A DNA stretch of 64,000 nucleotides from Euryodendron excelsum (taxonomy: Eukaryota; Streptophyta; Magnoliopsida; Ericales; Pentaphylacaceae): the NCBI GenBank assembly GCA_033060915.1, contig CM065389.1:7014001-7078000 (forward strand). The letters are read 5' to 3'. The translations under genes were made by a program, and so were the position numbers. How positions within the stretch are numbered: the stretch's first letter is position 1; each line of letters opens with the position of its first letter. The notes below the pieces were generated by a model, which did not search any database, was not told the origin of the DNA, and was given only the letters and a program-made list of their open reading frames with translations. This document shows, in pieces, positions 36,453 to 48,900 of the stretch.

Positions 36453-37780
36453 ATGTATATATATACTCAGGATGGATGGTCAGGAAGAGTCTTCTTTTCA
36501 ACAAACAGTAGCATCATGTAACTACACGTTCATCGCACATTAGTAACATAGTAAATAATCTTGTACCGGGAATAACATTGGAAATATCGGACAGACAGTA
36601 TTGGTTTTGTGTAATTTATTTTAAAATAATTTAATTTATTTATTTTTATTATAATAATTGTCAATTAAAATTTATTTTAGGTATATACTAGAGAATAATA
36701 TGTCTTTTAAGTATTTTTAAATATATATTTAGGTTGGATAATACGTTTACATTATATTGAAATTCTTAATATTTTAAATACATATATTTTTTATAAAATA
36801 TAATATTTATAGTTATAAATTTGAGATAATATTCAGTATTGCACTGATATTGGTATTTATCGTACTAGTAGTAATAACGTTACTTTGACCTGTACGATAT
36901 TAACAATTATAATTAATAATGTTCTTAGATTTTAAACAATTGCAATGCAAGCACATGAAGCCTACTCCTGAGTGAAAGACATACAAAATGCTGGTGGGAT
37001 TGGAATATAGGAATGGGATGCCATAGTTAACACTTTATTCTACGAATTAAACATATATTTATATAAATATGATAGCGGAAAAAGAGAGTGCATGTTAGCC
37101 TCCACTGTTTGTTTAGGGTCCCAAAACAGCAACCAACTGCCAACCATGTGTTTAATTTCTAAGTAATAAACCATATGTTAAATCTCTCAAGTTAAGTTAG
37201 TTGGAACATTAATCGCTACCATCTTGAATAAGCTAAACAAGCTTTAATGCCTTAATAATCAGAGCTCTTGTGATCCAGAAAATTTAAAAAGAATTCAAAA
37301 ACCCAAATTTCCTTTGTCTTGTTAAATCAGTACTACCAACAAAGTAGACCACATGTGATGTGAATCAATGGTTTATAATATTTTAGTGATTATATTGTTG
37401 CTCTCTCCCAAAGAGAGGAGAGAGAGAGAGAGATTACTGCCAAAAAAGTTTACAAGACGACAAAGCCCAAAGATCCCAAAATGAAAAACAGTACACACGG
37501 GAGCCATACTATTGGATCTTGGTATCTTTATCATCTACGTAACCCACAAGTCTTCTGCGGGACTGTTTATAGGTAAATCTGTATTCTCATTTGTTGATTC
37601 TCCATGATTATAGCTTTAATATAAAGCACGCACATATACTACAAAGACTCCCACATGATTCCATCTGACCTGACACCAACACTCTATTCTCTGCATGTAT
37701 ACAAAACAAATATATAAGTACACTTTAACATACTTTTTAGGACGAGAATGCCCTTAATTTTCGAAAGTTTTCATGTTAAG
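35774..37780. other. 3' flank of the CW7-like gene and intergenic DNA up to the bZIP promoter
   Basis: The first few hundred bases are probably 3' UTR. The rest is AT-rich, with an (AT)n tract at 36,421-36,445, a very AT-rich stretch at 36,600-36,910 ending in TACGATATTAAC, and a (GA)n run at 37,413-37,433. No gene is seen. Confidence 0.5.
36421..36445. repeat. (AT)n microsatellite
   Basis: About 12 AT units followed by imperfect ATGTATATGTATAT. Confidence 0.9.
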
Positions 37781-37787
37781 TGGACCC

Positions 37788-37793
37788 CACGTG
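37788..37793. promoter_or_regulatory. G-box CACGTG in the bZIP promoter
   Basis: CCACGTGT context, about 18 bases upstream of the presumed TATA element and 118 bases upstream of the ATG. G-boxes are bound by bZIP proteins themselves, so feedback is possible but unproven. Confidence 0.5.
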
Positions 37794-37810
37794 TCCCTTC
37801 CCCATCCTCC

Positions 37811-37817
37811 ATAAATA
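37811..37817 (+). promoter_or_regulatory. TATA-like box of the bZIP gene (ATAAATA)
   Basis: ATAAATA in a C-rich setting, 94 bases before the ATG at 37,911, followed by a pyrimidine-rich leader. The leader from here to the ATG contains no upstream ATG. Confidence 0.5.
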
Positions 37818-37910
37818 CCCCTCCCCTACTCTTCGTTCCTTCCCTGTTCTCCTCTGTTCTTTCCTCCGGTTCACTCTTGTTCAACCGGTTTATTCGTTTA
37901 AGTCTTAACC

Positions 37911-38333
37911 ATGTCGTTTTTTGAAGAATCGGTTCAGTTTCAGTTCCCGGTTATTCATGAGAGTTTCACGTCTGGTGAAATCCATCAACTCTCGTCTTTC
38001 TTTGAGTCCGGGCTTCCAGTCAACTCTACTTCTGGTTCTGAAATGAGCCGAACGGTTTATTCAGTTGAAGAGCAAAAGAGGCGGCGGAAGATATCGAATC
38101 GGGAATCGGCCCGGCGGTCTCGGTGGCTAAAGAAGTGGCGGTTGGAGAACCTCACGAACCAGTTGAACCGGTTGAGATTGGAGAACCGGGAGTTAAAGGA
38201 CCGGTTGTGCTTGGTTTCATATCAGTGTCATGTTGCACAGAGAGAGACCGAACGGCTCCAGACCGAGTCCTTCTTCCTGCAGCAACGACTCGCCGGTTTA
38301 TGCCAAATCTTGGTTACCATGCAGCTCCAATAA
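37911..38333 (+). CDS. bZIP transcription factor, group S type, intronless, 140 residues
   Basis: The basic region contains KRRRKISNRESARRSR. The invariant Asn63 and Arg71 keep the N-x7-R spacing that contacts ACGT-core DNA. The zipper follows in register: Leu81, Leu88, Leu95, Val102, Ala109, Leu116, Leu123. Positions 102 and 109 are weaker. The residues just after Arg71 (WLKKWRLENL) carry two Trp, unlike the common MRKQKHLDDL. Short length, no intron and a long zipper fit plant group S bZIPs, which usually heterodimerise with group C and act in sugar, stress or amino-acid responses. The leader lacks the uORFs that mark the sucrose-controlled S1 subgroup, so this is probably another subgroup. 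Its place between the CW7-like and kinesin genes points to orthology with Arabidopsis bZIP4 (At1g59530). Confidence 0.92.
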   Translation: MSFFEESVQFQFPVIHESFTSGEIHQLSSFFESGLPVNSTSGSEMSRTVYSVEEQKRRRKISNRESARRSRWLKKWRLENLTNQLNRLRLENRELKDRLCLVSYQCHVAQRETERLQTESFFLQQRLAGLCQILVTMQLQ

Positions 38334-38394
38334 TCTTCTCAACCTTAAAATGAAAATTACGGCCTAACTAATCTCCAAACTGCATAATCACACA

Positions 38395-38398
<4 letters not shown>

Positions 38399-38435
<37 letters not shown>
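38399..38435. repeat. (TC)n microsatellite
   Basis: About 18 units starting 65 bases after the bZIP stop codon, so probably within its 3' UTR. Confidence 0.9.
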
Positions 38436-38438
<3 letters not shown>

Positions 38439-39247
38439 TATAAAGTAAATAAAGGAGTGAAGGGGAAGGGGTGGCTACTTCTTACTGGGCTGGTTTGTGA
38501 AAAAGGAGGTGGGTTTCACTGCCTGACGCCATACTGTGGAGTCCTAGTTTTTTGTTTTTTTTTTTTACGAGCTTTGCTAATGGTGTTTTGGCAGCTGGTT
38601 TGTTTAGGCTCTATATACCATTCGAGCTCGAGAGCTAAGATTTTAAGGCTCAAAGCCAAAGGTTTCATGGTAAAATGATGGTACTCCCACCTCAACTATG
38701 CATGATTAGTGTAAATAATTAGTTTATCATTCAGTTTGGTGCATCCAATGTTTGGTTCTTCAATTATATATACTTGCGCATCAAAGATGGTGATGGTAAA
38801 GAAAAATAAAAATAAACATAAAAATGAAAATATTTTTATTTTTATTTTTTTTTTCTTTACTTTTGACTGAATAAATTCGGATTACAAACACTAAACTACA
38901 AATCACAAGCATTAAGACCCCACTAATCAATGCATTAGCTTTTACCACATGTGGATTGTGGGATAAAGAATTTGAACCCACACGGATCCCTGAGCCGTGC
39001 CTAGCTAAAATATTCATACCATTTGAAAAGTTTGCATGATAATGACATTTGGCACCCTTCGAGTTCAATAGATGGCAACAATAACTACTTATGCAGGAAA
39101 AGGGAGTTTTATTGTTATAGAACTTTTACATAGAAACTCTAATGAGGTGGTGGTGATTTTTTTTTAATTAAAATTAAATTATTTGATACTTAATTTGTTT
39201 TAAACTGATAGGTCTCACTTTAATCGCATCGTCCTGCACAAAATTTT

Positions 39248-39720
39248 GGAATAATTACACTTTATTCTCATGTGATTTGATCTAAAATTAGATGACCTTA
39301 TGTGGTATAAAAGTAAACACATGACCCCTGTGGTTTAGACTTATCTCCAAAATATTTGTGATTTGAACTTATTTGCAAAATGTATGAAAATCATTAAATT
39401 TAACCGAAACTATATTATAGAGGTATTTTCGTCATTTTATATCTCTAAAATAAAATAACAAAAAAACGATTTGGTAAAATAACAAAAGAAAAATTCTCTA
39501 AAGACAACCCTTTATTTTGGCATAAAAGGGCCAAATCGCCTTTATTTAGGAGATAAAATGACAAAAATAACCCTATAACAAAAATTTCATTAAATTTAAC
39601 GGTTCCATCGAACTTGCAGATAAATCCAAACCACAGAGGGATCATACGTTTACTTTTAAACCACATGGGTATTATCTAATTTTGACTCAAACCACAAGAA
39701 AGTAAAATGTAATTACTCTC
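39248..39720. repeat. Long-arm fold-back MITE
   Basis: About 473 bp made of two inverted arms of roughly 200 bp (left GGAATAATTACACTTTATTC; right reverse-complemented GAGAGTAATTACATTTTACT) around a short centre. Both arms continue to match (AAATTAGATRA, TGTGGTTTAAAAGTAAAC, GTCATTTTATCTC). A probable 7-bp target duplication AAATTTT flanks it (39,241-39,247 and 39,721-39,727). No coding capacity. Same family as 2338-2697. Confidence 0.8.
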
Positions 39721-41108
39721 AAATTTTTTACATATTTTTCTGTTTGTATTACTATGAAATTGATGTAATTCAAACTCCTGAACAACATTATACAAGCAAA
39801 AATACACTTGATTGCCTACCTATAATTATTGAAAGAAAAATATTATTCTTTCATAAAATTTGTTCAAAAAATTATATTAAAATAATATAATAGTGATATT
39901 TTTATAATCACTAGCCATTCTGATGAGTGTTATATTTCAAAGTAATTAACTCTTATTCAATCATATAATTTTAACGATACAAATTATATAAATTTTTTAA
40001 TTCTATAACATTACCCTTAGTGAAATATGAATTGGAAACATTGAGTGTATGTCCAAATGAAGCCCCAACTCCCGAGGATTTGTATGGCCAATAATCTGTA
40101 CCTTTGAAGTGCATTTATCATACCAACTCCTCAAATGACCACTAAGTCTCTTAACTTTAATCAGTTAAAGAAGCTTGTTGTGAGTTGATGTCCGCTCATT
40201 TAAACAACTAAAGTTAATTGAATCCCTTTTACTTTTCATTTTGAATGGTACTCATATTTCCACAGCATCAATCTTTAACTGTTGAAAAACCTGAACGCTG
40301 AGGAGCTTAAACTAGTTATGAAAAATTAGTACTATATTTTGAGCCGACCTTCATCAACCTAACAGTACAGAACCACCAGAAGCCAGAACTCAAAACTTGA
40401 GGAATAGAATGCATATGTTGTCCTTGTCCCAAGTTAAGTCTTAAACAGCATGTTGTATGCCTAAATGAACACTGGTCTGATGAAATGGCATGCACAAAGA
40501 TTCCCAAGTGATATAAATACATACGTATATATATATATATATATTTTACAAGGCACAATGTGCTTTTTTTGTGGGTTTCTTCTATAATTGATTGAGTGAG
40601 TTGAATAAAAGTCTTTGTGCATGAACTGGATGCCCTACCAATCGACCAAGGACCGATGTGGGACTTTACAAATACATACATACATATGATGGGTTCACCC
40701 ATAAATGGACAATTACTAGCTTGAAGCAATCACACTTCTGTTTTTGGTGGCATGAACCTATGACACCCATTTCATTGATTACAAAGGCAACGTATGATGG
40801 GTTCGACTTCTTTCAGATCTTAATATTAAGAATTCTCTATATTTTTTATCTTACTACGCCATGTGTTAGTTATTCAGATCCAATAGATAACGTTGTTATT
40901 CGATTCAAACACACGTTCTCATTTTGTTAGTTTTTTTTAATGTTAAGTAAAATTGTAAATTTAAATAAGACAATATCATTTGTTAGATCTAAGTAACTAG
41001 CACGTGGTGTAGAGAAATAAGAAGTCTAAAGGTGAACCGATCCCACTTATGATGAGGTCTCGCCTTGTTTACCTGAGAAGGATAGTAAAGTGTTATTGTT
41101 AATAGCGC

Positions 41109-41230
41109 TTTTTAAAAAAAGTGCGATTAGTATTAATGCTTTTTATCTATATTTTTCACATGAATTGAGGCTTTCTATGTGAAAAAAGTATAGGATAGAA
41201 AACATTATTACTAGCTGCACTTTTTAATAA
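41109..41230. repeat. Inverted-repeat hairpin, about 45-50 bp arms
   Basis: The left arm contains AAAGTGCGATTAGTATTAAT...TTTTTCACAT. The right arm is ATGTGAAAAAAGTATAGGAT...CTAGCTGCACTTTTTAATAA. The arms pair imperfectly with a loop of about 15 bases. It could be a small MITE or a miRNA-like foldback. Confidence 0.55.
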
Positions 41231-41489
41231 TACTTTTCATGAGGTGTTAAATTAAATTCAAAATCACTCCTGTGACCGAATAAAATGAAAAATGCACCCT
41301 TATCTGGTAAAGAAGCCGTGGCCTCCAAGATTTGTGGTGGATCAAAGCTCATTTCAAGGATGCTAATGATATGCCCTTGTCTCAGTAGCAGCCTCTTTTT
41401 CTTCCCATGCAAGTTCTTAAAAGTTGGAAATTTTCTCGTTTTGATTGGGAAGCCATGGATCAGTGCATGGAAAAGTTGACAAGGACTCC

Positions 41490-41511
41490 TATATATATAT
41501 ATATATATATT
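41490..41511. repeat. (AT)n microsatellite
   Basis: About 11 AT units. A similar tract occurs at 41,878-41,899. Confidence 0.9.
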
Positions 41512-42492
41512 TGTACCTCGTGGAATTGGCATCTCACTCTTTCTCAGCCATAACATGTAGGGGGCGGCTAAACCGACACTAGACTTTTGAGATCTTTAGA
41601 TGGTGATCAGTATCCATCAGTGTGAAGAAAATGGTGCAGTTACGGAAAATTTGCTACTAATTTACAATGCTTTTGGAAACATGTTATTTGGAAAAAAATC
41701 CGGGCGGCTATATATAGAAGAAAACGAAATCGTGACAAGCTGGTTCTAAAGTTATCTGCTGCGATTTCACATTATCTAGTGAAGGAGAGAAAAATGTTAT
41801 ATATATAGACACTTGTATCTATTTAGAACAAGACGTAAGACGAAAGAGAGACAAACTATTATAGACTTGAATATAAATATATATATATATATATATATTG
41901 TCCAAATGAATATTAGATGGCACGGTAAGGATTTTTTTCCGTCCTATAGAATTCTCGCATCCGCTTCATAATAACAAAAATGGTAGTGCGCTTAAGACAC
42001 ACGGTTAACAAAATTCACGGACTTCTCGAAAATCCCATGAATTCATCTCAATATTTTCATCATAGAAGTTAATCCTAAATTTATCTTGCGCATTTTAACA
42101 GTTCTTGAATTTTTTCACAAATCTCCTGACTATTGTGAATAGTTTGTGTATTTTTTAAAATTTTTTTGATTGTTTAGACTTATAGAAGAAGATTATATGG
42201 TAAAGTATTTTGTTTTATATATATTATCTTTTCAATCAAAGTTTTTCTTAATTTTTTTCACACTTTGTTACTTATATTTTCCTAATAATTCTCAAATCAT
42301 GTATTATTTCATTATTAGTTTATTTCTGAATCTCGAAACCGTCAATATTGTCAATAACCTAGTACACAATTACATAATTTTTTACCTATAGTTTTTGCAC
42401 GGGCCTTTTTTTTTTTTTTTTCCCAGTTGGGGGAGGGGGGTTGGAGTTATAGGCTATAGGTGGATTTAGAGACTACAACTGGGGATCCATTT

Positions 42493-42740
42493 TGACAAGG
42501 TGTAAACAGAGTCGCAAAGCAAATCAAGCTCCTCGAACTCAACTCGAGACATAAATAAAGTTAGTTTGTAATTTTAAATGTATTTTAAAGTTCATTACTT
42601 TTCTAAGCTTAACTTAAATTTGACTTGATAAACTAATTATTGGTTTGAAAGTAGATATAAAAAAAAAAAAAAACTACTCGAATTTGATTCGATTAAGTTC
42701 GTTCAAGATTTAAATACATTTTTTTAACGTTGTTTAAGCC
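42493..42740. repeat. Dispersed repeat with GTGTAAAC end, copy A
   Basis: Begins GGTGTAAACAGAGTCGCAAA, continues with CAAGCTCCTCGAACTCAACTCGAG, and fades near TTAACGTTGTTTAAGCC. Similar in layout to 54,540-54,856. This type resembles plant hAT-related non-autonomous elements whose interiors carry GAGCTCGA phrases. Confidence 0.4.
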
Positions 42741-42785
42741 TAATGATGGCCCGGACTATGCCCGCTTCAACATAAGGCCCGCCTA

Positions 42786-42791
42786 GGCCCA
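42786..42791 (-). promoter_or_regulatory. Site II-like element (TGGGCC) upstream of the kinesin gene
   Basis: ATTGGGCCTAGGCGGGCC on the minus strand, about 140 bases upstream of the kinesin ATG. TGGGCC/T motifs bound by TCP factors are common in promoters of proliferation-linked plant genes, which would suit a mitotic motor. Function is inferred. Confidence 0.35.
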
Positions 42792-42929
42792 ATGCAATTT
42801 CAGGGGTATTTCCGTAATATCAAACAATTTTAAAATCATAAGGCGCCCGCCGATGAGCTCAATCTGATTCCGATTTGAAACCCAAGAGAGAAACCATAGT
42901 CCCAGTCGCAGAGTGAGAGAGAGAAGCAA

Positions 42930-45900
42930 ATGGAGAAGATATGTGTAGCAGTGCGACTGAGACCTCCGGCGACCGAAGAGACCTCCGATGGAATTTACTG
43001 GAAGGTGGAAGACAATCGAATTTCTCTTCACAAGTCCCTCGGCAATCCAATCTCTGGAGTTTCTTACGCTTTTGGTATCCACTGCTCTCTCTCTCTCTCT
43101 ATATATATACATTATGTATACATATAGATATATGCAATACCATATAAACGAGTCGTTTGTTTAATGGATGGGTCGCAGATTATGTATATGATCAAGATTG
43201 CACAAATAAAAGCGTTTACGAGCTTCTTATAAAGGGCATCATTCATGCCGCCATTGAGGGTTTCAATGGTATGCTTGCCATTTTATTTTTCTGTTATTTC
43301 TATTTTGTGTTTGAGCTTTGTAGTGGTTTTTCTTTACTATTTTGAATTGTTATTTGAGCTAAAAATAGTTACTATTTTGATTTGCGTTCTAATCTGGTGT
43401 TGATTTTAACTGTCGTCAAATCTCAATGACAGGAAAAGAAAATAAAATGTTAAATATTTTGTCTTACTATATATTTGGTCGTTTGGTTGCTTTACTTGTT
43501 TCCTGTTTTTGTTTCTAGAAAACAGGAAATACGTTTGTCTTCTTTTTCCCAACAAAATTGGAAGTAGAAATGGGCGCCTTTGTGTATTCTCCATCCGCAT
43601 ATTTTCACTGTTTTGGACCTTTTAGTCCCAAGTGAAAACACCTCTTATGTGTTTTCATTCTCGAGCCTTTGTTTTGAAAACAGTTTTCAATGAATTAAAA
43701 ACAAAATCCTGCGGTAAATATATGTTTCGTTTGTGTTTTCCAGAAGTGAAACAAATCATAAACCAAACAGGTAGGTTTTCCTGTTTTGTTGGGTGACAGT
43801 GCACCTTTCAAACCAAGCTCTTGGTGCCTGCTTTAGCTTGTCGGAGGCCGTAACGTAAATCGCTTTCAACTGAAAATCTTTCATTTATCATTTTTATTAC
43901 TTGCTTTGCTCAGTAAACTGACAGAGAATTAGCTATACGCCACTATCATGATCATTGGTCATTTCGTATTGATTTGAAGTTAATTATTATGACGTACGCA
44001 GGAACTGCATTTGCATATGGACAGACCAGCAGTGGCAAGACTTTTACAATGAATGGTTCTGCAAATGACCCGGGAATTATTCACCAGGCAGTGAAAGATA
44101 TATTTGCAAAAATTCAGATGGTATTTTTATCTTTCATAATTAGTTATTGCTAGTAAGTTAATTAATTTTGAATCTTATTGTTATTGATATCATCATGGCC
44201 ATCGCCATCATCATCACCATTATCATTCTTGTTGCATTTACTGTGGCTGTATTTGATGTAAATTTACTCTAAAATCAGGGAGTTGGATATACCTTTTTTT
44301 TTTGTTTTAATGTTCTCAGACAACTGACCGTGAGTTTCTCATTCGAGTGTCCTACATGGAAATTTATAACGAGGAAATTAAAGATCTTTTAGCTGTAGAG
44401 AATCAGAAACTACAAATTCATGAGAGTTTGGAGGTAAGCAGCAACGGACTCAAAAGTTGGACACCTCCACTTTTTTTTTTCTTCTTCAGAAATGCCTAAA
44501 ACTTTTGATATTTTTTGTTTTCTAGCGTGGAATATTTGTTCCAGGTCTTAGGGAGGAAATTGTGAATGGTGCTGAACAAGTACTTAAACTCATCCAATCC
44601 GGGGAAGGTTTGACCTCAATTGGAATAGGTCCTTTATGCTGGTTATACTTGTACCATTCTTTTCTCGTCGAATGCTAACATGTATTTTTGAAATTGCTTC
44701 TCACAGTGAATCGGCACTTTGGTGAAACAAATATGAATGTTCGAAGTAGTAGATCTCACACGATATTTAGGATGGTATGTCCTTGAGGTTTTGTGAAATT
44801 GCTACTCCAGTTGGGAACTGTTTCTTTATGACATTTACTCAAAACATTGATGTCATTTATTTTCTATACACAAGGTAATTGAAAGCAAGGGAAAGGATTC
44901 TGGTTCTAGTGATTATTCAAGTTCAGATGATGCAATTCGTGTTTCTGTACTGGTTTGTATTATTTTTCTTGTCAAGTCTTTTTCAACAATTAATTGGTAT
45001 CTCTATCATCTAGACATTTTGATTAAATTTGTCATTGGGTTTTCTCCTTTTTCTGCAACCAGAATTTGGTAGATTTAGCTGGGTCTGAACGGATCGCTAA
45101 AACTGGAGCAGGTGGAATTCGTCTGAAGGAAGGAAAACACATCAATAAGAGCTTAATGGTTCTTGGCAATGTGATTAACAAACTAAGTGACGGTGCAAAG
45201 CAAAGGTATTTGCCTCATGCAGTTAGCAATCTTGAGATAATACACTTACATCTAAAGGGATAGAAATGTTAATGCAGGGGACACATTCCTTATCGGGATA
45301 GTAAACTCACTCGCATACTTCAACCTGCTCTTGGTGGCAACGCCAAAACTTCTATAATTTGCACAGTAGCCCCAGAAGAGGTAGCTATTCATATGTTATA
45401 GGTTTATGTATATTTGGATCTGACTTCGAGTTCAACACTAGAGTTTGATTTTAATATGACTGATTGATCCAGGTTCACATAGAGGAAACAAAAGGAACCC
45501 TCCAGTTTGCCAGCAGAGCCAAGAGAATAACCAATTGTGTTCAAGTGAACGAGGTTGGTCAGTCATATTCTTAAGACCGTTTACCTCCTTTTCAACTTAG
45601 TAAGGTTACAACATTTTGCTTTAACGTACTTTGTTATCTGATACTGTAGCTGGCATATAGATTGTCTGTAATATACTACTCACAAGCATCTAGCTGTAAG
45701 AGGTAAAACAATATGGACCAAATAAAATTAGCCATGGATTTTGAAGTGTTAATGGCTGAATGTGATAGTTTACATGATTCGTACAGCAGCTTAAGTTAAT
45801 GGGAGTGTCACTGTTTTGAAAGTACTGAGTTTTGGTATTCATTGATGGCTTTAGTTGCTGTAAGGTAGTGATTCATGCGAAAATCTAGAAACTTTGCGCT

Positions 45901-48900
45901 TGAACCAGTTGAAATGCGATAAACTAAAATGACAGGTGTGTTAACATGGCATAAACTTGAATGACTGTGAAAATAGTTTGAGTTATTTAATCTAATAATA
46001 TTGAATTTTTTCTACAGCTATTAATTGAAGGATCTTACTTGTTGAATACATTGCATCATGTTAACCTTTTAATATACATTTGTGATTTGATCACCAAATA
46101 GATTGCAGAGATTTTTTAAAGCAAAAAGCTGAACATTTGTGGAGTTGTCCGTAAGGAGCTTTTCTTGATTCTGTGAATGCTAATTCTTAATTGGGTTTTC
46201 CTTGTGTGGCGTCTTATTTTGGTGCAAAGTTGTTAAAAACTGATTACATATCCTTTGAAGTAATAATTATAAGTTTGGAGTTGATACCTTGCTCCTTTTG
46301 AATTTGGTAGTATGGCTAATTGGAGTTGAATTTGTTGTAGATTTTGACAGATGCTGCATTACTGAAGCGACAAAAACAAGAGATAGAGGAGCTACGCATG
46401 AAACTTCAGGTGATAATCATATCTCTGCTGTTTTCTTCATGCAAGGACAGGCAAAGAACCAATTAAATGCAGTAAACATCTTTTTCAGGGATCTCGGTCT
46501 GAGGTGCTAGAGCAACAGATCTTGAAATTGCGCAATGACATGCTCACGGTAGGTTCTTTTTTTGTCTTTGGAGAATTGGGTCTATTTTCTCTTGCACCAA
46601 GTGCTTGTATTGTTATTTTTTCATTCCATGCACTTAGTTGCCCATTGTCTATTCATCAGTATGAGCTAGAGCGTGAAAAGCTTGCTATGGAGCTGGAGGA
46701 GGAGAGGAAATCACACAAGGAACGAGATCAATGCATTAGGGAGCAACAAATGCAAATTGAAAGTCTCAGTAGTCTTGTTACCTCCTCAGACTCTGATAGA
46801 AATTCTAGCCAGGTAAGCTTGTGCAATGCAAATTATGCTATGCGTTTGAATTCATCTATTTGTGCCATATTTCATTTTTAAGTCATTTCGTTAAAGATGC
46901 TGTCTAATCAGCCATACCCTCTTCTTCTAGTTTTCTCAGAATACAAGAGTATATACCATTTTTCTTATCAGTACTTCATAATATTGGTTCAAATTTTAAT
47001 AATTTACGCTTTTTCTGAGTGCCTTGGTCAAAGCAGTCCTTATTTTTCCACTTTCTGTACCTAAGGTTGTATATTCGAATTAACTAGATAACTAATAGAA
47101 AGTCTATCCCATTTCCATACCATGGCTTAGGAATTTAGTTAAAATTCTTTGCCTGCTTTACTTGATTCAGATCAGGATGTAAATATTGAATTTAAATTTT
47201 CCGATAGAGAGTTTGACTGAAATCAAGTTGCTGATAAAACTATCTGCAATTGTGAGTTTGTTTCAAGGGAAAATTCTTGGAAGGTTCTCATCAGTTAAGG
47301 CAAAGGCTAGCCTTGCTACAAAACTGAGATCTGTTAGATATTTTATACTAACCTTTGGCTTTATTTCTGCTCTGGGTGGTATGGTAATTGCAACACTGGT
47401 TCTTGCTTTCCATGAGACATTAAATGTGGCTCTTTCATTCTATTATTACAGTATTACATATTTCCTTTTTTGTGTGTTTGGAATCATTCACCATTATTAA
47501 TGTTGGGGTAGTTAATCTATTTATCTGGTGCTAGGGCCAGGAATTTGCAAGACAGAGCCTGAAGGAAGACAGCACTGATAGTCATAGCATACACCAGGAA
47601 GACGCGTTTAGAACCCCTTGTTTTAAGGCAGTTCCCAATGCCTTTGTCGTGAAACGATCAAATTACTGTGCACAACCTGAGTATAGCCCTTTTCCTGATA
47701 CACTTAGCAATGTTGCTGATGAAGACACATGGTTAAAAATGAACAAAGGCTACATTGCAGATCTTGATTCACTTCATATGACCCCTGCAAGAAAAGTTCA
47801 ATCCTTCCCATCAAGTGATATCACTCATGTGAGTTCATTTTTCTGCATCATTTCCCACTCAATGATTTCATGGTCAAATTATGATTTGTTTGATGGTTCT
47901 TCATTTTTTTTTTTTGTAACTATCAAACAAATTGTTTCCTTTCATATAAATTGAAGTTTTGACACCGGTTTTGTGACTAGTAAACTGGAAAATTATTATT
48001 GCCAAGCATGGAGAAAATGGGAAATAACATTTGAATTGGGCAGTTTTACATGTTATGATAATGATGCTGGAACTGTTGCTTCTTACGCCATGAACCAGAA
48101 AGAAGAAAGGAAATTTGAGAATCAGTCTCTACACACATTTTAAAGAATACTACTTTGTCTTACTAAATACAAATTATTTGTTAACTTACTAAATACAAAT
48201 TACTAAATACTACTTTGTAAAATTGAACTTGTGTTGATATTTTCATTTTCCTGCAGCACTGTCAATGGACTTGAAGCAAATAAACAATTGTTAACCACTG
48301 AACCATTTAATGTTGTTTTGTGCATCGATTGCCAACCCTTTTTTTTTTGTTTTTTTGGTTTGAAGTATTGCTTGCTAAGCTTTTGGGACTGTTGTCATAT
48401 AATTTTTTTTTTTGTTCTAAGTTGTAAAAAGAGTTCAGGGTTTAATGTAATTTTACCATTGCACTTGGGTAAGTATATGTATATCAGAATGGATATTACT
48501 GTCATATGGCTAAATGATTGTAGCAACCATTTCTTTTCATGTCCCTGTGAATAGTTAATTTGTTTGACATGAATATCTTATAATTTGTTGGACTTATTAA
48601 TATCTTTGTCAGGGTTGCTCAATCAAGCATTACAAGCAAGAGGTCCAAAATCTCAAGAGACAATTGGAACTTTCGATAAAAGAAAAAGATGAACTTGAGG
48701 TTAGTATGTTACAATGTGTATATGCATATTTGTTGACAGCTTCAAATTTCAAATGCATAGTTTTGGTCAGTGCTGCTAGAAAAAATCTGAAGTTCTTGAA
48801 TAGATGCTTTATTGATGATGAAGAATAATACCAGCACTCTCAGTTATGGTTTTAAGAAAATGCTCCCAGTAAAAAATAGTAATCATAAAATTAAATGGCC

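Larger units (their letters stand above)
38334..42780. other. Intergenic, repeat-rich, no gene seen
   Basis: Holds a (CT)n tract at 38,399-38,435 in the bZIP 3' flank, the fold-back element at 39,248-39,720, a hairpin at 41,109-41,230, (AT)n tracts near 40,530, 41,490 and 41,878, and the repeat at 42,493-42,740. Short ORFs at 40,316-40,930 and 41,224-41,556 show no family features. Confidence 0.5.

Noticed and set aside
38123..38353. Second plus-strand frame over the bZIP gene
   Set aside because: Out of frame with the clear basic region and zipper.
40316..40930. ORFs around an (AT)n tract
   Set aside because: They include tyrosine/isoleucine runs from the AT repeat and no domain features.
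45066..45263. Short kinesin-like ORF as a solo or truncated gene
   Set aside because: It is exon 8 of the complete kinesin gene followed by intron read-through.
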